NCBI RefSeq assembly: GCF_031454155.1
Contig: NZ_JAVDQG010000003.1
Span: 62,001-126,000, forward strand
Length of the DNA stretch: 64,000 nt
DNA from: Desmospora profundinema
GTDB taxonomy: Bacteria; Bacillota; Bacilli; Thermoactinomycetales; DSM-45169
Direction: 5' to 3'
The notes beneath the pieces are model-generated. The model searched no databases, was not told the DNA's origin, and saw only the letters and a program-made list of their open reading frames with translations. This document shows, piece by piece, positions 7,952-15,848 of the stretch (its first letter is position 1; each line of letters begins with the position of its first letter). The position numbers and the translations under genes were made by a program.

Positions 7952-9301
7952 ATGAGCGAGTTGTTTGCCGACCGGATGCCCCCTCACAATCAGGAAGCGG
8001 AACAGGCCGTGTTGGGTGCCGTCCTGATCGAGCCAAGTGTGCTGGTAAACGTCACCGAGCGCCTTCGGCCCGAGGACTTTTATCGGCAAGCCCACCAGCG
8101 TCTGCTTCAGGTTATGATCCAGCTGGCTGAGCAGGGGGAACCGGTTGACTTGGTCACCCTTACGTCCGCTTTGCAGGATCAAAAATTGCTGGAGGAAGTA
8201 GGGGGAGTTCCATACCTCACGGAACTGGCCGGTGCCGTTCCCACTGCGGCCAATGTGGACCACTATGCACAGATTGTGGAGGAAAAAGCGATTCTGCGCC
8301 GTCTCATCCGGACGGCGACCGAGATCGCCACATCCGGCTACAGCGGGGGGGATGAAGTTTCCCATGTGATCGATCAAGCGGAGAAAAAGATCCTGGACAT
8401 CTCCCAGCGCCGGATCAGCAAGGGTTTCGTTCCGATCAAGGACGTGCTGATGGAAACCTTTGAACGGATTGAATCCCTTCATTACAACCAGGGGAAACTG
8501 ACCGGAGTTCCATCTGGATACTCCGACCTGGACCGAATGACATCCGGGTTCCAACCCTCGGATCTCATCATTCTGGCGGCGCGACCCAGTATGGGGAAGA
8601 CCGCATTTTCACTCAATGTGGCACAAAACGTGGCGGTTCGGGCCAATCAACCGGTAGCCATCTTCAATCTGGAGATGTCCGCGCCTCAGTTGGTACAGCG
8701 GATGTTGGCGGCAGAAGGAAATATTGATGCCCAAGTGTTTCGTAACGGACACCTGGGAGATGAAGATTGGGAAAAGCTGACGATGGCGATCAGCACGTTG
8801 TCGGAAGCGCCGATTTTCATTGATGATACCCCGGGGATTACGGTGTTCGACATTCGGGCCAAACTGCGTCGCCTCCAGGCTGAGCACGGACTGGGACTGG
8901 TACTGATCGATTATCTTCAGTTGATTGAGGGCACCGGCCGCGACAGCCGCCAACAAGAAATCTCCGAGATCTCCCGCTCCTTGAAATTGTTGGCCCGGGA
9001 ATTGAATGTGCCGGTAATCGCTCTTTCCCAGCTTTCCCGTGCAGTCGAACAGCGTCAGGACAAGCGACCCATGTTGTCCGACCTGAGGGAATCCGGCTCC
9101 ATTGAACAGGATGCGGATATTGTCTCCTTTTTGTATCGGGATGATTATTACAATGAAGAATCGGAGAAAAAGAATATTATCGAAGTGATCCTGGCCAAGC
9201 ATCGGAATGGTCCTGTCGGAAAAGTGGAGCTGTTGTTCCTTAAAAACTACAACAAGTTCCTTAGTCTGGACATGAGGCACGGTCAGGAACATGCGCTCTA
9301 A
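7952..9301 (+). CDS. dnaB: Replicative DNA helicase DnaB (B. subtilis DnaC)
   Basis: Hexameric helicase that unwinds DNA at the replication fork. An N-terminal primase-binding domain covers residues about 1-150 (NQEAEQAVLGAVLIEP), then a RecA-like ATPase with Walker A ARPSMGKTAFSLN and Walker B GLVLIDYLQL. The 449 residues match the family. Its Shine-Dalgarno is part of repeat D2. It forms the usual Bacillales order gdpP-rplI-dnaB-purA. Confidence 0.97.
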   Translation: MSELFADRMPPHNQEAEQAVLGAVLIEPSVLVNVTERLRPEDFYRQAHQRLLQVMIQLAEQGEPVDLVTLTSALQDQKLLEEVGGVPYLTELAGAVPTAANVDHYAQIVEEKAILRRLIRTATEIATSGYSGGDEVSHVIDQAEKKILDISQRRISKGFVPIKDVLMETFERIESLHYNQGKLTGVPSGYSDLDRMTSGFQPSDLIILAARPSMGKTAFSLNVAQNVAVRANQPVAIFNLEMSAPQLVQRMLAAEGNIDAQVFRNGHLGDEDWEKLTMAISTLSEAPIFIDDTPGITVFDIRAKLRRLQAEHGLGLVLIDYLQLIEGTGRDSRQQEISEISRSLKLLARELNVPVIALSQLSRAVEQRQDKRPMLSDLRESGSIEQDADIVSFLYRDDYYNEESEKKNIIEVILAKHRNGPVGKVELLFLKNYNKFLSLDMRHGQEHAL

Positions 9302-9302
9302 A

Positions 9303-9346
9303 ACACGAATGACGCGATCGATATATACTATATCGTTCGTGTTTTT
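9303..9346 (+). terminator. Rho-independent terminator after dnaB
   Basis: ACACGAA pairs with TTCGTGT across an inner CGATATA/TATATCG stem, followed by six T, directly after the dnaB stop codon. Confidence 0.75.
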
Positions 9347-9348
9347 TG

Positions 9349-9377
9349 TTGACTCGAACGGGAATCCCCGATACACT
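9349..9377 (+). promoter_or_regulatory. Sigma-A promoter of purA
   Basis: TTGACT at 9349-9354 and TACACT at 9372-9377, spacer 17 bp. It lies just after the dnaB terminator and makes purA an independent unit with a leader of about 150 bases that holds repeats E1 and E2. Confidence 0.75.
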
Positions 9378-9426
9378 GGTAAAGGATAGATGAACATGGA
9401 TCGGGTTGGCGTTTAACAACCGTCGC

Positions 9427-9482
9427 AAAGGAGAACGCCCCTTCGGGACCACAATGAGAGGGGGCTCCGATCAAAAAAGAGG
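9427..9482 (+). repeat. Shine-Dalgarno-bearing repeat (copy E1, before purA)
   Basis: AAAGGAGAACGCCCCTTC, GGGACCACAAT, GAGAGGGGGCTCCGATC, then AAAAAAGAGG. First of two tandem units; the core has GGGACCACAAT instead of AGGACGACAAT. Confidence 0.75.
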
Positions 9483-9527
9483 ACGCCCTTCCAGGACGAC
9501 AATTGGAGGGGGTTGCCCAAAAGGAGG
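9473..9527 (+). repeat. Shine-Dalgarno-bearing repeat (copy E2, before purA)
   Basis: Second tandem unit: AGAGGACGCCCTTCC, AGGACGACAAT, TGGAGGGGGTTGCCC, then AAAAGGAGG at 9519-9527, the purA ribosome-binding site. Confidence 0.8.
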
Positions 9528-9535
9528 ACGAAACG

Positions 9536-10822
9536 ATGTCAACGGTGGTCGTGGTGGGCACCCAATGGGGTGATGAAGGAAAGGGAAAAATCACCGATTA
9601 CCTTGCAGAAAAAGCGGAAGTGGTTTCTCGTTATCAAGGCGGGAACAACGCGGGGCATACGATTGTGTTCGGGGGGAAGCGCTACAAGCTCCACTTGATT
9701 CCCTCGGGGATTTTTTACTCGGAAAAAGTATGCGTACTGGGGAACGGGATGGTACTGCATCCCGAAGCATTGATAGAAGAATTGGCCTATCTTCGGAGCC
9801 ACGGGGTTTCCACTCAAAACCTGCGCATCTCCGATCGGGCTCATGTCATCATGCCCTATCATATCAAACTGGATATGGCTGAGGAGAGCCGTAAGGGATC
9901 CGGTAAGATCGGAACTACCGGCAAGGGTATTGGTCCCGCTTACATGGATAAAGCGGCCCGTACAGGAATCCGGGTGTCCGACCTCCTGGACCGGGAGCGA
10001 TTTGCGGAAAAACTGAAAAAGAATCTGGAAGATAAAAACCGACTGTTAGAGAAAGTGTATGATACGACGGGCTTTACTTTTGAGGAAATTTACGAGCCTT
10101 ACCTGGCTTGTGCCGATCAGATACGGCCTTATGTTACAGATACCTCCGTTGTGCTGAACGATGCCATTGATGGGGGACAGCGGGTATTGTTTGAAGGAGC
10201 ACAGGGAGTGATGCTGGATATCGACCAGGGGACCTATCCCTTTGTCACTTCCTCCAATCCGGTGGCTGGGGGCGTCTGCATCGGTTCCGGAGTGGGCCCC
10301 ACCAAAATCCATCATGTGATCGGGGTAGCCAAAGCGTATACCACACGGGTGGGGGACGGTCCGTTCCCGACGGAACTATTTGACGAAACGGGTGACCGGA
10401 TTCGGGATATCGGTCGTGAGTACGGAACCACTACCGGTCGTCCGCGCCGTGTCGGATGGTTTGATAGCGTCGTGGTACGGCATGCCCGCCGTGTGAGCGG
10501 GATCACCGGTCTCTCCCTTAACTCCCTGGATGTATTGACCGGACTTCCGAAAGTGAAAATCTGTACGGCCTATCAATATCGGGGGCGGGTAATGGAGAAT
10601 TATCCCGCCAGTCTGGATGTATTGGCGGAATGTCAACCAGTCTATGAGGAATTACCGGGTTGGACCGAGGATATCACCGGCGCTCGCAGTCTTTCGGACC
10701 TTCCCCTGGCAGCCCAGCACTACGTGGAGCGAATCACTCACTTGACGGGGATTCCCTTGACGCTGTTCTCGGTAGGTCCGGGACGTGAGCAGACCATCCA
10801 GGTTCGTCCGGTTTACGCATGA
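9536..10822 (+). CDS. purA: Adenylosuccinate synthetase
   Basis: Catalyses GTP-dependent formation of adenylosuccinate from IMP and aspartate, the first committed step to AMP. The phosphate-binding [11 protein letters not shown] is at residues 8-18, GNNAGHT and [11 protein letters not shown] follow, and the C-terminal guanine-binding VGPGRE is present. The frame is open from 9503, but AAAAGGAGG at 9519-9527 and homology fix the ATG at 9536 (428 residues, as expected). Confidence 0.97.
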   Translation: MSTVVVVGTQWGDEGKGKITDYLAEKAEVVSRYQGGNNAGHTIVFGGKRYKLHLIPSGIFYSEKVCVLGNGMVLHPEALIEELAYLRSHGVSTQNLRISDRAHVIMPYHIKLDMAEESRKGSGKIGTTGKGIGPAYMDKAARTGIRVSDLLDRERFAEKLKKNLEDKNRLLEKVYDTTGFTFEEIYEPYLACADQIRPYVTDTSVVLNDAIDGGQRVLFEGAQGVMLDIDQGTYPFVTSSNPVAGGVCIGSGVGPTKIHHVIGVAKAYTTRVGDGPFPTELFDETGDRIRDIGREYGTTTGRPRRVGWFDSVVVRHARRVSGITGLSLNSLDVLTGLPKVKICTAYQYRGRVMENYPASLDVLAECQPVYEELPGWTEDITGARSLSDLPLAAQHYVERITHLTGIPLTLFSVGPGREQTIQVRPVYA

Positions 10823-10834
10823 ATGGATTAAAAT

Positions 10835-11033
10835 TAGGGTCTGTCTGGTAATTCAATTTTCCGCAAGAACGAGAGAGGGTTGGTATGGCTACGGAGAGCC
10901 TTTGCACTCACAGAGCACAAGTCTCGCCAGGGTCACTGTTGTTCCCTGGTCTCGCTATGCGCTTTTTGCAACGAAACGAAGACAGCCATACCGACCCGGG
11001 ATCTCGCCCTACGGATTGTTCAGACACGCCCTA
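10835..11033 (+). mobile_element. 199-bp MITE with terminal inverted repeats bounded by TA
   Basis: The left end TAGGGTCTGTCTG (10835-10847) and the right end CAGACACGCCCTA (11021-11033) are inverted repeats matching at 11 of 13 bases. Both ends terminate in TA, as expected for TA-duplicating elements such as the IS630/Tc1-mariner group. There is no transposase frame inside. Related fragments lie at 974, 5089, 13025 and 21435. The element lies between the purA stop codon and the purA terminator. Confidence 0.7.
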
Positions 11034-11050
11034 GTATCGGCAGCAGGAAT

Positions 11051-11088
11051 ACCGGCAGAAGTGCAACTTTCACTTCTGCCGGTTTTTT
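11051..11088 (+). terminator. Rho-independent terminator downstream of purA
   Basis: ACCGGCAGAAGTG and CACTTCTGCCGGT form a perfect 13-bp stem followed by a T run. It is 229 bases after the purA stop because the MITE sits between the gene and the terminator. Confidence 0.85.
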
Positions 11089-11374
11089 GTTGGTGGCCAT
11101 CTTTTTTATAGTTAATGAAGGAGTCCGATGGCTCATTAGGCAACCCCTTCCTTTTGGAGGATAATAAGCACCTCTATACCTAGGCTGAAGGATATATTTT
11201 TGTGTATAAGATGTCGACCCCTGTCGAATTTCCAGTCGTTTGCATTTAATAAATCTCTTATTTTTATAATCATAATAAATAAATAAAACCAAATCCCCTT
11301 ATTATGCCATATTTCTCGGGGGAATCTTGACCCATTTCTAAAAATCACTAAAATCAAAGCGTCATTTCCTGATA

Positions 11375-11404
11375 TTGTTTATCCAGTGAAAAGCGTGGTA
11401 CGAT
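11375..11404 (+). promoter_or_regulatory. Possible promoter of the surface-protein gene
   Basis: TTGTTT at 11375-11380 and TACGAT at 11399-11404, spacer 18 bp, in an AT-rich stretch about 45 bases upstream of the start codon. The rest of the 360 bases between the purA terminator and this site shows nothing else I can name. Confidence 0.4.
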
Positions 11405-11450
11405 TGTTTCCGGTCAAAAACGAAATAAATGATTGAGGGGAGAAGGAACG

Positions 11451-12902
11451 TTGCGAATTTTTTCGACGGTGATGGTTTTCCTGATGTTGTTTGCTGCCGT
11501 CATCCCTGGAGTCGCCTTTGCGGATGAACCGCAGACTTCGGAGGAAGTGACGGAAGAAACAGTTGTGAACCAAGAAGAAATGGAAACTGGACAGGAATCA
11601 CAGCAGCAACCGGTTGAACCAGTGGTGGAACCGGAAGCAGATCCTCAGGATGATGCTGTGGAACAAAGAGAAGAAACTCCTCCAGCCACTGATGAAGATC
11701 AAGTTGAAGAAGAAGCTGGATTGACGGAAGAAGTCGATCAGTTGGAAGATATCGACAAAAGCGAAGAAGAAGTTCAGGAGATTCTGGATGAAGTAAACGC
11801 AGGCTTGAAACTGGAAGCCGGTGTGAATGTAGAGAAAAACAGTGCAACCGTAACGGCAAAGATGAATCACACCACCGAGCATGAGCTGACTGACGGTACG
11901 TTCACCTTTGATCTGGCTGGAAAAGCCCCGAGCAAGTTCAAAGAAAAAGAGACGGAGGCACAAGCGGTATTCAATAATTTGGAAGATGGCGAACATCAAG
12001 TTACCATCAAATATTCGGTACATGTGATGATCGATGGGCAACCTCATTCCGTTGCGCAAGAAAAAAACCTGACTTTTACCGTGGACGAAGACTGGGTGGA
12101 AGCGGATATTGAAGTTTACCACTACTATGATTCTGAATATAACTACTTGGTATTGGATGCCGATCTGCCCGACTATATAAAAGCGAACGGAACCTGGACT
12201 TTCCAGGTGGATGGTCAAAAACAGACTGTCAACACCAAACGTGAACCATATGCAGAAGCAGGATTTGAACTGTCCGATCCGAAGCCGGGTCAACGCTACG
12301 AAGCGGTGATCACATTTGAGGGCGAGGCAGACAAGGAGAAGGTGAAAGGCTCCACCACTTACGCCTTTACCCTGATCGATGCGAGTCTGGACTTAAACTG
12401 TACCGACAAAGGCCTGCATGTGACCGCTTCTCTAAATGGTGCCGACTCCGCTGAGGGTGAGTGGTGGCTGGGTCTTTGGAACTGGGATAAAGAAGATCAC
12501 GTAGCGGAGCAGGAGTCCGACTGGAAAAAAGGAACCACCTACTCCCACACCTTTGACAAAAGCTATCTGGTTCCCGGATACTATGATCTGGACGTTTATT
12601 TTTACGGATTTGTTAATGGCGAAGAGGTAGGAGCAGATGCTATTTATGAGTTTGAGGTAGATAAAGACGATCCCTGTTCCGCCGGTGCTGTCGGCCCGAA
12701 GCCGGGCAACGGCGGTCAAAAACCGGATGATGGCAAAATCGTCACTCCGGAACAGCCGAAGCAAACCGCTGGAGAAATAAAACAGGGGGCAACGATGCCG
12801 AAAACGGCAACCGAGTACCCCTTGGGAATGCTGATCGGCACAGTGGTTGCGCTTCTGGGCGCAGGCCTGTACCTGAATCGTCGCCGGACGCTGCTTCAAT
12901 AA
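11451..12902 (+). CDS. Sortase-anchored surface protein with an MPKTA signal
   Basis: A 483-residue exported protein. The signal peptide is residues 1 to about 24 (FLMLFAAVIPGVAFA, cleavage before DEP). A strongly acidic, Glu/Gln-rich linker runs to about residue 115. Three beta-rich repeats of about 100 residues follow, each with a comparable strand (GTFTFDL, GTWTFQVDG, GEWWLGLW). A GNGGQKPDDGK linker leads to the C-terminal cell-wall sorting signal: MPKTA, a hydrophobic helix (LGMLIGTVVALLGAGLYL) and NRRR. MPKTA resembles LPxTA-type signals of class D sortases more than LPxTG. The frame opens at a TTG at 11433, but AGGGGAGAAGGA at 11436-11447 favours the TTG at 11451. Ligand unknown. Confidence 0.75.
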   Translation: MRIFSTVMVFLMLFAAVIPGVAFADEPQTSEEVTEETVVNQEEMETGQESQQQPVEPVVEPEADPQDDAVEQREETPPATDEDQVEEEAGLTEEVDQLEDIDKSEEEVQEILDEVNAGLKLEAGVNVEKNSATVTAKMNHTTEHELTDGTFTFDLAGKAPSKFKEKETEAQAVFNNLEDGEHQVTIKYSVHVMIDGQPHSVAQEKNLTFTVDEDWVEADIEVYHYYDSEYNYLVLDADLPDYIKANGTWTFQVDGQKQTVNTKREPYAEAGFELSDPKPGQRYEAVITFEGEADKEKVKGSTTYAFTLIDASLDLNCTDKGLHVTASLNGADSAEGEWWLGLWNWDKEDHVAEQESDWKKGTTYSHTFDKSYLVPGYYDLDVYFYGFVNGEEVGADAIYEFEVDKDDPCSAGAVGPKPGNGGQKPDDGKIVTPEQPKQTAGEIKQGATMPKTATEYPLGMLIGTVVALLGAGLYLNRRRTLLQ

Positions 12903-12916
12903 CAGAGGATAAAACG

Positions 12917-12957
12917 AAAAACCAGCCATCCCATGATCCGTTGGGTGGCTGGTTTTT
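12917..12957 (+). terminator. Rho-independent terminator of the surface-protein gene
   Basis: AAAAACCAGCCA and TGGCTGGTTTTT flank an imperfect upper stem. It starts 15 bases after the stop codon and can also work from the other strand. Confidence 0.85.
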
Positions 12958-13024
12958 CATTTCGGAAAAATCCATTTTCAGGTAAAATTCCGCGTTTTTA
13001 ACGATACCACCCTTTAGGGTCGCA

Positions 13025-13059
13025 GGATCCCGCGCTACGGATTGTTCAGATACTCCCTA
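13025..13059 (+). repeat. Right-end fragment of the MITE family
   Basis: GGATCCCGCGCTACGGATTGTTCAG plus ATACTCCCTA resembles the last 35 bases of the full MITE at 10999-11033 and ends in TA. It has no left end. Confidence 0.6.
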
Positions 13060-13095
13060 AGCGGGAAGCTCACGGCTTTAACCGTACGGAGTCCG

Positions 13096-13575
13096 TCACT
13101 TATGATAGGTTTCTCCCCGGTTAATTTTAAAGGAGCGATACACTTGTTCCAGCAGGATCATTCGCATCAATTGGTGGGGAAAGGTCATCTTGGAAAAGGA
13201 CAGGGTATAATCCGCCCGCTGCAGCACTTTTTTGGACAGGCCGTGAGATCCCCCAATAACAAAAGCGATGCGGCTCTTTCCGTAAGTGGCCAGCTGTTCC
13301 AGATGATTGGCCAAGGTTTCCGAAGAAAGGGCGACTCCTTGGATGGCGAGTGCGATGGTGTAAGTGTCGGGAGTAAGATGCCGTAAGATTCGCTCCCCCT
13401 CCTTATGAATCACTTGCTGGATTTCCGCTTCACCCATGGGTTCCTGCCCCTTTTCTTCCGCGACCTCCGTCACCTCCACCTTGGCATACGGTGTGAGCCG
13501 TTCCAGGTAGTGGTCGACTCCCGTCTGTAAAAAACGCTCCTTCAGTTTTCCGACGGCAATCACTTGGATACGCAT
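13096..13575 (-). CDS. rlmH: 23S rRNA (pseudouridine1915-N3)-methyltransferase
   Basis: SPOUT-family methyltransferase that methylates pseudouridine 1915 in helix 69 of 23S rRNA. MRIQVIAVGKLKERF at the N-terminus, the AdoMet-binding FVIGGSHGLS segment and the C-terminal MTFPHQLMRMILLEQVYRSFKI are diagnostic; 159 residues is the normal size. An AGAAGGAGG Shine-Dalgarno precedes the ATG. It lies 22 bp after the CxxH/CxxC gene, most likely in one operon. Confidence 0.96.
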   Translation of the reverse strand: MRIQVIAVGKLKERFLQTGVDHYLERLTPYAKVEVTEVAEEKGQEPMGEAEIQQVIHKEGERILRHLTPDTYTIALAIQGVALSSETLANHLEQLATYGKSRIAFVIGGSHGLSKKVLQRADYTLSFSKMTFPHQLMRMILLEQVYRSFKINRGETYHK

Positions 13576-13597
13576 GCCCTGCCTCCTTCTCCCTGAT

Positions 13598-13795
13598 TCA
13601 CGCCGAGGCTGCTGTCAGATGATAAACCGGCGTGCCGCCACATTGGCGGCAACGGATCCTTTCCGGTGTTTTTGTCTGGTCCACATTCGTGCTTGGTTCG
13701 ATTTCCGGTGCCAGCTGGTATCGGTCGACAAAATCATCGATCACCAGTTCGACATGTTCTTCACAAGCATACCATGAAACGACATTCGTCATCAT
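13598..13795 (-). CDS. CxxH/CxxC protein (YyzF/BA_5709 family)
   Basis: A 65-residue protein with an N-terminal CEEH and a C-terminal CRQCG, likely binding one zinc ion. It matches the small CxxH/CxxC family encoded between htrA and rlmH in Bacillales. Function unknown. GAAAGGAG stands before two adjacent ATG codons. It follows htrA by 62 bp across a hairpin. Confidence 0.8.
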   Translation of the reverse strand: MMTNVVSWYACEEHVELVIDDFVDRYQLAPEIEPSTNVDQTKTPERIRCRQCGGTPVYHLTAASA

Positions 13796-13827
13796 GGTTT
13801 CTCCTTTCTTTTTGGCTGGAATGGAAA

Positions 13828-13852
13828 CCCCGCCGGGTTACCGGCGGGGCTG
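13828..13852 (-). terminator. Hairpin after htrA, weak terminator
   Basis: CCCCGCCGG and CCGGCGGGG form a perfect 9-bp stem between htrA and the CxxH/CxxC gene. Only three T follow on the minus strand, so partial read-through into the downstream genes is plausible. Confidence 0.5.
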
Positions 13853-13857
13853 TTTGA

Positions 13858-15036
13858 TTACCGTTGCTTTTGCAGCGTGATTGTGGTGGTCTGTTTTTCT
13901 CCGTTGCGGTAGAAGGTGACTTCCATCTGATCCCCGATACTTTTCTTCTTCCAGAGATAGGACCGTAGTTCGGATCCGTTACGGATCCTGGTGTTATCCA
14001 GTTGAACGATCACATCCAAGGATTCCAGGCCGCCCCGGGCTGACGGAGAACCGGATTGAACGTCAGTGATAACAACGCCATCCATCACCTCATCCGGTAG
14101 ATTGAGTCGTTGATCACGGGCTTGCTGGGAGATGGTTTCCACGTCCCGCAGGCTGACGCCCATAAACGCGCGGCGCACTTCACCGTGTTGGATCAGGTCG
14201 TTGATGATGGGTTTGGCGTCATTGGACGGGATGGCAAAACCAAGGCCTTCGATCCCCTGTTGGGCGATTTTCAAACTGTTGATACCGATCACTTGTCCGG
14301 CGGTGTTGATGAGAGCGCCTCCGCTGTTACCGGGGTTGATAGCCGCATCGGTCTGGATGACATCCATGTCCAATGTGGGTGATACGGAAATGGTTCGGTG
14401 AGGGGAACTGATCACTCCGGCTGTCACGGATTGGGAAAATTCTAATCCGAGGGGGTTCCCGATCGCGATGGCGGGTTCGCCGGCTTTCACCTTGTCGGAA
14501 TTACCGAACTCGGCGACGGCTTGCACATGTTGGTCATCCATTTCCAGTACTGCCAAGTCGGTTGCTTTGTCGGCTCCCAACACCTTGGCTTCTACCGGCT
14601 TTCCACCGTTTTCATCGGGGATGACCACTCCAACCTGAGTGGCACCTTCAATCACATGTTGATTGGTGACGACTTTGGCTCTTCCGTCTTTCTTCTCAAA
14701 AATCACACCGGATCCGGTTCCCCGTTCCACGGGCTCCCGACCGAAAGGATCGTCAGATGCTTGTAGATTGACTACTCCTACCACTGCGGGTCGGGCTTTT
14801 TCCACGGCTTTCGTAATGTTTGTTTGGACATCGACACTGACCTGCTCTTCTGTCCCGTCCCCTTCGGCCAATGGTCGGTTTTGGCCGATGAAAAACTGAG
14901 GGGGCAGAATTCCGGCCTGGATCAGGGCCGGAGAGATGGTCAAAACCAACAATCCACCGATGACGGCGGAGATGAGAGCGATCAAAAACATCCCTAGGTA
15001 TCGGCGTACGCGGTCTGTATTGTCGTAATAACCCAC
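13858..15036 (-). CDS. htrA: Membrane-anchored serine protease HtrA (YyxA/YycK)
   Basis: Trypsin-like quality-control protease of the cell surface. One N-terminal transmembrane helix (residues about 12-34), a protease domain with His in NQHVIEGA, Asp in DLAVLEMD and Ser in NPGNSGGALIN, then one C-terminal PDZ domain (LRDVETISQQARD onward). The frame is open from a TTG at 15066, but AGAGGAGG within that stretch points to the GTG at 15036, giving 392 residues. It belongs to the wal region as in Bacillus subtilis but is separated from yycJ by a small gene on the opposite strand. Confidence 0.94.
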   Translation of the reverse strand: MGYYDNTDRVRRYLGMFLIALISAVIGGLLVLTISPALIQAGILPPQFFIGQNRPLAEGDGTEEQVSVDVQTNITKAVEKARPAVVGVVNLQASDDPFGREPVERGTGSGVIFEKKDGRAKVVTNQHVIEGATQVGVVIPDENGGKPVEAKVLGADKATDLAVLEMDDQHVQAVAEFGNSDKVKAGEPAIAIGNPLGLEFSQSVTAGVISSPHRTISVSPTLDMDVIQTDAAINPGNSGGALINTAGQVIGINSLKIAQQGIEGLGFAIPSNDAKPIINDLIQHGEVRRAFMGVSLRDVETISQQARDQRLNLPDEVMDGVVITDVQSGSPSARGGLESLDVIVQLDNTRIRNGSELRSYLWKKKSIGDQMEVTFYRNGEKQTTTITLQKQR

Positions 15037-15105
15037 GGTCCCACGCCTCCTCTTTATTTCCTTCAACGTGGTGTTGCTCTTTCAGTATGCGGCTCGGTTA
15101 ACCAT

Positions 15106-15133
15106 ATTATACTATTTCCCATACATCCCACAA
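15106..15133 (-). promoter_or_regulatory. Sigma-A promoter of htrA
   Basis: On the minus strand TTGTGG (15133-15128) and TATAAT (15111-15106) are separated by 16 bp. It is about 70 bases upstream of the htrA start. Confidence 0.65.
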
Positions 15134-15308
15134 GAGAAGTGTGCCATCGTTCAACCATTTGTGAAAAGTGTGGTTCGATCCCCAGTCCAGCCTGTTTGTC
15201 ACTGTCAAACCAACCTTCTTGGAATGGGATGATAAAGGGGAGAAGTTCTCTATAACAGGTTTGGATAAGGGATCAGCGGTTTACAATGGGAAAGGAAAGG
15301 ATTGTGAA

Positions 15309-15377
15309 GGTTTCGCCCGATAGGAGAGAGACCCTTCCAGGACGACAATGGGAGAGGACTTCATCGGAAAGGAGAGG
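15309..15377 (+). repeat. Shine-Dalgarno-bearing repeat (copy F)
   Basis: The tail of one unit (GGTTTCGCCC plus GATAGGAGAG) is followed by a full unit: ACCCTTCC, AGGACGACAAT, GGGAGAGG, ACTTCATCGG, then AAAGGAGAGG, the ribosome-binding site of the small gene at 15384. The rest of the gap 15037-15308 holds the htrA promoter and nothing else I recognise. Confidence 0.75.
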
Positions 15378-15383
15378 AAGACG

Positions 15384-15623
15384 ATGAAACGGATCAAACA
15401 GGAATCCAAGCGGGACCCGATGGTGGAAGTGCAATGGGGAGCGCAATTGGCAGACTTGAAAGAATCGCATTACCGCACGAGTCTCCTGTTAGGGGCATTG
15501 ATTCAATGCCTGATTGAGAAGGAATGGCTGACAGAGGCGGATCTAAAGAGAGCGATGGAAGACTTGGACAGGGAATTGGACCCGTCTTTGGATGAATGGG
15601 AGCCCGAATGGACTAAACGATGA
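15384..15623 (+). CDS. Small hypothetical protein, 79 residues
   Basis: Not recognised. It is highly charged, with a basic N-terminus (MKRIKQESKRDP), a helical middle (TSLLLGALIQCLIEKEWL) and an acidic tail (LDRELDPSLDEWEPEW). The frame is open from 15348, but AAAGGAGAGG at 15368-15377 in the repeat element selects the ATG at 15384. It is transcribed against its neighbours htrA and yycJ, and a strong terminator follows, so it appears to be a self-contained unit. Confidence 0.6.
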   Translation: MKRIKQESKRDPMVEVQWGAQLADLKESHYRTSLLLGALIQCLIEKEWLTEADLKRAMEDLDRELDPSLDEWEPEWTKR

Positions 15624-15649
15624 AGGGAAGTTGAAATATAGGAGCGGTA

Positions 15650-15696
15650 AAAAGCCTTCCGTTACTGCCGAATGGCAGTGACGGAAGGCTTTTTTA
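15650..15696. terminator. Bidirectional terminator between the small gene and yycJ
   Basis: AAGCCTTCCGTTACTGCC and GGCAGTGACGGAAGGCTT form an 18-bp stem with a GAAT loop, followed by six T on the plus strand and preceded by a run of A. Confidence 0.9.
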
Positions 15697-15848
15697 GACA
15701 GATGTAAGGTCTTCTTAGTGAACGGCTTTCCACGAAAAGCGGTAGAATCCTCGGATTATTGGGTGCGATATTCGTTCCCCTCTCCTAATGGCTTATACCA
15801 ATAATGGGAAAATTTCCAATGAATTCGACGAGAATTCCCGCTTGTCAT

